DNA from: Galeopsis tetrahit
Lineage: Eukaryota; Streptophyta; Magnoliopsida; Lamiales; Lamiaceae
Direction: 5' to 3'
NCBI GenBank assembly: GCA_963675135.1
Contig: OY776121.1
Location: 65,736,265 to 65,800,264, forward strand
DNA length: 64,000 nucleotides
This document shows positions 58,831 to 64,000 of the stretch, in pieces. The notes below the pieces were generated by a model, which searched no databases, was not told where the DNA came from, and worked only from the letters and a program-made list of their open reading frames with translations. The number at the start of each line of letters is the position of its first letter. The first letter of the stretch is position 1. The position numbers and the translations under genes were made by a program.

Positions 58831-59134
58831 GAGTTCGACCCTTTCTCGTTTCGTACATATCTTTTGCCTCGGGTGTCCGATTGACTTGATTCTTTTGGTT
58901 ATTCCACTCCGTTTTTCGAGATGAACCCAACGATGCACTCCTCTTCTTGATCCAGTGAAGTATGGTTGGTATTTTGCTTCAAATTCCATCGTATTTCCTA
59001 TAAAATCGACAAAACACAACTTTTCCCTCATTTTGGCTCAAATCATCATAATCAATTCATAATTCAATGAAATAATCATGAAAATAAGCTTCACATGTGT
59101 ATCTAAAGTGTGTAAATTCCACCCGAATCACTCG

Positions 59135-59628
59135 TCAATGCCATGGCCAAGAAGGATACTGCCCTCACCAACCTTCAAAGAGAGCGATATGAGGCTCAGG
59201 CTGGGAGAGAAGAAACCCAGAAGATGATGGAGGATGCGGCCAAGAAAGTTGTCGATGAAAAAGCCTTTACTGATGCCAAAATAGTCTGGCTCGCTTCCTT
59301 CGCTGCTGCTTATTCTCTTTCGGAAGTTATCCAACGTCTTCTCTCCGGCAATCCTGAAGCCGATATCCCGGCCCTCAATACTACAGTGGAGGATGCCATT
59401 ATGGCCGGGAATCCCCAGCCCAACATGAAACTTCCTTTGGCCGAACTGGTAGAGTTGGGTCTTACTTTCCCTCGTTTGTCTACATTGAATATTATATTTA
59501 CGAGGATGACTCGGGAACCTGCTGCAGGGGCGACCAGCCAGGGTCAGGCTCAGAGCGAGGAGGAGACATTGTTGGAAGGCGAAAATGGTGAAGATGAGGT
59601 GGCCAGTGAGCAGGTCCCTCAAGAATAA
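59135..59628 (+). pseudogene. Gag-like protein, C-terminal piece
   Basis: The frame reads AMAKKDTALTNLQRERYEAQAGREETQKMMEDAAKK, continuing the coiled coil of the middle piece. A compact region follows (SFAAAYSLSEVIQRLLSGNPEADIPALN), then an acidic tail (EEETLLEGENGEDEVASEQVPQE) and a stop at 59628. The three pieces together would make a protein of gag/transposon type that ends here, with no protease or RT behind it. Confidence 0.6.
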
Positions 59629-59728
59629 GCTTGTTCGTTTTTATATGATCACAAAGTTATACCTTAGTATAATTTGCTCGTATTGTTTTTAGAAAATATA
59701 ACGCGAACATATTCCCTTGGAAATATGT
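59622..59728 (+). repeat. 107-bp direct repeat, left copy
   Basis: It is identical to 61256-61362. It includes the stop codon region and 3' sequence of the gag-like gene and ends ggaaatatgt at the Helitron-like element. Confidence 0.95.
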
Positions 59729-59730
59729 GA

Positions 59731-61230
59731 TTAGTGTGCAAATTGTTTGAAATTCATGTGTTTAAATTGCATATTTTTATAGGATTTCATGCATTATTTA
59801 CACTAAATTGACTAATTGCACTCGATTTGGAGAAGTGGTGTGGTTTACTATTTTTGTAGGTAAAACGAGGTGTTTTGAATCAAATCACGAAAAATTCAGA
59901 CGTTGGATCGAGTCCATGAGTTGACCACATAAAAGAAGGTGAAGTGAGGGTCGAAACGAGACAAGAATCGAGTCGATTGGACACCCGAATCAAAAGATAT
60001 GAACAAAACAAGAAGAGGTTGGAAGAGGGGCCACTGTGCATTAATTTGCATGTTGAAAGCTGAAATTCATTCACGGCCCAATTTTAATGAAGCAATGGGC
60101 CCATTTTCATTTTATTTGAGGGATTAACGCAGCAGCTGGAAGCAATTGCATAGGCCCATCCATTTAGCCCATTTCAGCTGGTTAGAATTAATTTGAGGCC
60201 CATTCCTCACTTATTGAAACAAATAAAAAGAAGAATTACTCCAATTTTCTTTTGGGGGAGAGACACACGCACACGCATATACGAAACAGAGCAGCTTAGT
60301 GGGGGAAACCCTTCCCTCTCCTCCACACTCCACTCCACTAATTAGTTTAATTTCACTCTCTTAACTAATTTTGAATGTGTATTTTAGTTTATTGCAAGTA
60401 TTTGAAGGATTTGAAGACTTTATGAGGTGATATCTTTTTTAATTTAATGGTTTGCTATTTATCTTTCATAAGCTTGCTTTCAATTGTTAATTTAGTTATT
60501 GGCTAGGTTCGTTGGTGTTTGGGTGTTTGGATTTATGATGAAATTAGATTTTTAGTTTAGTTTGGATTGTTTAATTTTATTGGTGGTGTATTGATTAAAT
60601 TAGTGGGTATTTATTGATCAATTGCATAATTTCAATTATTATATTTTATGTTAGTATGATTAGTGCAACGAGAGTTGGTTAATCGTGTAGATCGTATAAT
60701 CGAGGGTTGTGATAAATGTGATTTGAGTATATATTGGTTTATTACAACGAGAGTTAGGTTAAATTTCATTAGAATCCCATTAATTTACATTAATTACTTG
60801 AATGAGAATTTAGGTAATTAGTGAATAAACTATAGGAGTTTGGTTTCTAGTATTCATGTGGAAAAACATGATTAGAGATTAAATTAGTATAGCTTAGGTG
60901 CTTTATTAGATACATTTTTAGTGATTGCTCTTATCATACACCAATCAATGAATTAAACGTCCAAGTTAAACTTTAATCGATATTCACATAATGAAGAACA
61001 TCCGAACACTACTTCTCAAATTTGATCTTGATCATCATTGTACTTGCTTTTCCTAGTTAGTGTTTATCTTGTTGATTTTTGCATTTAGTTTTAATCGCTC
61101 ACCCCATGCTCTTTCACTATAATTACGTGACGCACACAACACTAAGGCTACGCAAGCAAACTAGTCCCGTGGTTCGATAATTTAACCGGACACTTACTTT
61201 TACTACGAGGAACCTCTTACACTTGAGAGG
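59731..61230 (-). mobile_element. Helitron-like element without large insertions
   Basis: On the minus strand it starts (C/T)CTCTCAAGTGTAAGAGG and ends TTTGCACACTAA followed by T. At about 1.5 kb it is the smallest copy of the family. It shares with 10282-17332 and 42672-55002 the purine-rich stretch, caactctcgttgca blocks and the aattatcgaaccacgggac region. It shows the empty site for Copia-1 (attaaactaattagtgg, complement of about 60335). It has no coding capacity. Confidence 0.55.
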
Positions 61231-61255
61231 CGAGTATCCAAGTCTTATCCTCGTC

Positions 61256-61362
61256 AGAATAAGCTTGTTCGTTTTTATATGATCACAAAGTTATACCTTA
61301 GTATAATTTGCTCGTATTGTTTTTAGAAAATATAACGCGAACATATTCCCTTGGAAATATGT
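61256..61362 (+). repeat. 107-bp direct repeat, right copy
   Basis: It is identical to 59622-59728 and runs directly into the 90-bp array. Confidence 0.95.
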
Positions 61363-61590
61363 TGCTCGAATAATCACGAACATAGCCTTTCGGCGTATGC
61401 TCGCTTGAATTTTTAGAAAATGTACCACGAACATATTTCCTTGGAAATATGTCGCTCGAATAATCACGAACATAGCCTTTTGGCGTATGCTCGCTCGATT
61501 TTTTAGAAAATGTACCACGAACATATTTCCTTGGAAATATGTCGCTCGAATGATCACGAACATAGCCTTTCGACGTATGCTCGCTCGTAT
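61321..61590 (+). repeat. 90-bp tandem array with perfect palindromes
   Basis: ttttagaaaa starts units at 61321, 61411 and 61501. Each unit carries ACATATTTCCTTGGAAATAT and its closing GT, a 10-bp stem (one mismatch in the first unit), and a second imperfect stem around catagcctttcggcgtatg. The minus-strand frame over it repeats a 30-residue unit and is a by-product. Confidence 0.92.
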
Positions 61591-61599
61591 TCCCAAATA

Positions 61600-61911
61600 T
61601 TTATACCCGTCGATATAAATTTGTTCGCATATCCCAAACATAATCTTTCGATGTATGTTTGGTTTGTATACCCCGAACACAATCTTTCGATGTATGTTCG
61701 GTTCGCTTTGATCACATACACTTTTCAGTGCATTCTCGTCAGTTTATATAATGCTTTGTAAATTGACTTAGTTGTTTTGGTAAATTCTAGTATGATTTTT
61801 CCTTTTTGAAAAGTAAGGAATTTTGTAAATATGAATTGATCTTGCTCGTACGAAACATAAGATATAATTTTTGTTAATGCTTGGAATTTAATTCAAATAA
61901 CCTTCACATCC
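61600..61911. other. AT-rich spacer
   Basis: It contains two further gtatgttcgg / ccgaacacaatctttcgatg words related to the 90-bp array, then plain AT-rich sequence with no gene. Confidence 0.5.
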
Positions 61912-62697
61912 TGTCAAGTAGATTCCGATCGGTTAGACGTCTCCAACTAATTAGAACATTTGAATATAGAAGAAATAACTGCTCTAGGATAGTAATTCTG
62001 AAAAGTAATCAACGAGACAAACAGCACACAAGAATTTAAGTGGTTCGATCAATGTGATCTACATCCACTGGACCAGACTAGTACTTCTTTGATTGATAAA
62101 GAATGTTTACACACTCATTCACTCGGAATTGGATATTTCCTCACTTCACTCGTGAACTCACACAACTCAAAGAATACAATAACGTACTAAATCTCTCTAT
62201 CCAACCTTTACAATGTACACAAACAAGAGTATATAAAGACCAAAGGTAGCTGCTGCTGTTAGGAACTGTTTTGAGTAGTTATCAACCGTTTGCAACCGCT
62301 TGTAACAACCATGTGCTCTGTTATTCCCCAACTGAAATGGTAGTTATGCCCTCAAGTTGTTGTAACTGTAAAACTGTTAGTTAAACTAACTAACTTCGAA
62401 CCAAAAGACTTGCCCATAAAGATCAGATCACTACTTAGTGTTCTGATACCCAACTCTTCTGCTCTGATGATCAAAAGCTAACTCTGCTGATAGACTTCAT
62501 ACTGTGCTGATCTTAACTGCACTGACCAAGTACTGTGTTGACCCAAGTACTGTGCTAACCCAAGTACTGTGCTGACCCAAGTACTGTGCTGATTTGGTAC
62601 TGAGCTGATCTACTCTGCTGAAGTACTGATCTTGGTACACTCTGCTGAAGTACTTATCTTAGTCTAGTCTGCTGAAGTACTGATCTTAGTCCAGTAC
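61912..62697 (-). repeat. Copia-2-related LTR fragment, reverse orientation
   Basis: It begins TGTCAAGTA...ACGTCTCCAA, the complement of the Copia-2 LTR end, and follows that LTR (gtggttcgatcaatgtgatc, cactcattcactcggaat). Its U3 part is expanded by short repeats: caagtactgtgctgacc about four times (62526-62595) and ctgctgaagtactgatctt about three times (62620-62695). It is cut by the next LTR at 62698. No internal retroelement sequence adjoins. Confidence 0.65.
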
Positions 62698-64000
62698 TGT
62701 AACACCCAAGAATTTATCATATGCGTTAATTGTGCATAAGATATTATTGGCAGGATGAGATATATATTTAAATATTATTAGTTTTAATGTTTGGAAATTA
62801 GAAGACATAAATACTTAATTAAATAATATATAATATATAAATAAATACTTAATTAATTAGATGGGTATAGATAAATATATGTGTACGTGTAAACATGCAA
62901 TTATATATATATATATATCCAGCCCTCACTTGAAAATCGCAAGGTCGGTTTTGACCGCATCCACAAAACGTTTGGAAATTAGAAGACTTTATTTGAATGT
63001 ACCCCAAAGATCTCAACTGATTTCACATTCTTCACCTCTATAAACACGTTCAGTTACGTCACAGAAGAAAACCACCCTCTATGCAAAGATTTTCAGAATA
63101 TCTATCTCACAGCAAATTACGTAGCAAATTAGTTAAATCCTCTCCATTAAATTTCAGTCGGGAATTATTTTGGAGACAACTAGCAAACGCATAATTTCAT
63201 AATTTGGACTAACGGGTATGTTTTCTCCCTCATTTGTTTCCATGTTCATTTATTCAAGATAGTCAAAATAGTTATAGTATTTTCTTTAACATCACTATGT
63301 GCGTATATAGATTAGGTGTTAGTGCCTTTATGCAACTGGGATATCAATTATTGGTCAGATCAATAATCTAATTAAATTAGTTTAATTCGTAGGTTAATAT
63401 ATTAGATGATAGTCCATCAATCTTGTGTATTTAATCAAGTCATTTGAATTAGTTGCAAATGAGGCAGTTTCTGCAATTAGTTAATTTGTTTCCATAATTA
63501 GGCTAGGGGCCTAATTAGAGTTTGTTATGGCTGGTAGCAGATAGTATATATATATAAATATATGTTTACATATATTCTTGTAAGCTCACGTAGAAGTATT
63601 GGCTAATAATGCTCAACAATATTTTATATTCACTTGGTTTCAACAAGTATTAATGTACATAGACTGCAAACCAATTGTTAACTCTTAGTAAGAATGTTAA
63701 CAGTATACGCATAATTAGTGATAATTGATTATATTGGGTTGTTCAGATTGAAGTAGCTTAGACTCATATATATATATATATATACGATTGAAACATAAGA
63801 TTTAGGTTTTCTATATATATATATATATGATTGAAACATAAGATTTAGGTTTTCTTTGGAAGGTTAATTACTTAGACTAAATCAGTTATGAGAATTCCAG
63901 ATAGAATTCATTTTACTACTTCTAATTTAAAGAGTTGTATGCTAAATATATGTAATTTATTGCTAGGCGACGGTAATCGCGAGGAGTAGGTTATAGCACT
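62698..64000 (+). mobile_element. Start of a probable Ty3/gypsy LTR (runs off the window)
   Basis: It starts TGTAACACCCAAGAATTTAT, the form of many plant chromovirus LTRs. A TATA-like ctataaacacg (63037) and a donor-like acgggtatg (63211) lie inside. No coding sequence appears to the end. The closing sequence (gctaggcgacggtaatcgcg) also fits such LTRs. An alternative is the 5' untranslated region of a downstream gene. Confidence 0.4.
63766..63855 (+). repeat. 43-bp tandem duplication with TA microsatellite
   Basis: gattgaaacataagatttag occurs at 63786 and 63829, each copy preceded by a (ta)n run. Confidence 0.85.

Larger units (their letters stand above)
56196..59134 (+). mobile_element. Unclassified insertion in the gag-like gene
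   Basis: It separates EEKTELADS from VNAMAKKDTALTN, which are contiguous in sense. The left part has acgaccgtaagtatacgg and gtgataagtacgaggtcgatccc, the kind of start seen in the Helitron-like elements. The right end, gtgtgtaaattccacccgaatcac, differs from theirs. It contains the Emigrant-like element (57295-58222) and the CTCGGCCGAG block. Exact ends and class are undetermined. Confidence 0.5.

Noticed and set aside
58276..58930. Several long overlapping frames on both strands
   Set aside because: They come from the stop-poor CTCGGCCGAG block. No frame has a domain, and they contradict each other.
61291..61680. Antisense frame with 30-residue repeats
   Set aside because: It is a consequence of the 90-bp array and has no independent support.

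Overview
The window is a repeat-rich stretch of a plant nuclear genome. The evidence is a phase-0 two-exon cytochrome P450 of the CYP71 clan (CYP92-like), plant-type LTR retrotransposons, CACTA, hAT, MULE, Stowaway and Emigrant-like elements, and AT-rich spacers with GC-rich islands made by transposons. A eudicot, possibly Lamiales, is likely, but this is inferred only from the look of the P450s. I see only one intact host gene, the P450 at 23193-24847.

P450 cluster (1-40100, all on the + strand). There are four remnants or copies: the last exon of a pseudogene (1-757, 11-bp deletion in the oxygen-binding motif); the intact gene (501 residues); a 47-codon fossil of a P450 C-terminus (27911-28051); and a full-length pseudogene (37483-40096, 19-nt net deletion in exon 1, intron grown to 1.1 kb). 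The upstream regions of the intact gene (about 18840-23190) and of the last copy (about 29550-37480) are duplicates. Each therefore acts as an empty-site control for transposons inserted in the other.

Transposons in the P450 cluster. A CACTA element (3447-5385) sits in a Stowaway MITE. A SINE-like element (7241-7417) has 15-bp target duplications. A Copia remnant (9062-17669, TSD gaagt) holds a Helitron-like element (10282-17332), which holds a reverse-strand Copia element (11247-15852) and a small MULE (16163-17048). Further on come a CACTA carrying a hAT (20709-22630), a solo LTR (28229-29535), and a MULE holding another CACTA (30664-33807). Two families of about 1-kb foldback elements with 9-bp TSDs recur through the window. 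Family A has a TCGAC-rich core and family B a TTCGAACA-rich core. They share one plan: TIR, telobox, pyrimidine-rich island with a splice-donor-like end, hairpin core, G-rich island, TTAGGG, TIR.

Right half (40100-64000). A decayed gag/transposon-type gene resembling the 'putative gypsy type transposon' family is split into three pieces (41382-42671, 55003-56190, 59135-59628). The first break is a Helitron-like element (42672-55002). It carries three foldback MULEs, and the third of these (46180-54587) was entered by a young non-autonomous LTR retrotransposon (46819-53902; LTRs differ at 5 of 729 sites). The interior of that retrotransposon has almost no coding sequence. It is dominated by two tandem arrays: 10 x 60 bp units with paired changes in a hairpin stem, and a 120/124/124-bp higher-order array. 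The second break (about 56196-59134) contains an Emigrant-like element and a CTCGGCCGAG-rich block. The window ends in another Helitron-like element flanked by a perfect 107-bp direct repeat, a 90-bp palindromic array, a Copia LTR fragment and the start of a probable Ty3/gypsy LTR.

No rRNA, functional tRNA or CRISPR locus was seen. Most open frames outside the P450s and retroelements are low-complexity frames in transposon GC islands.
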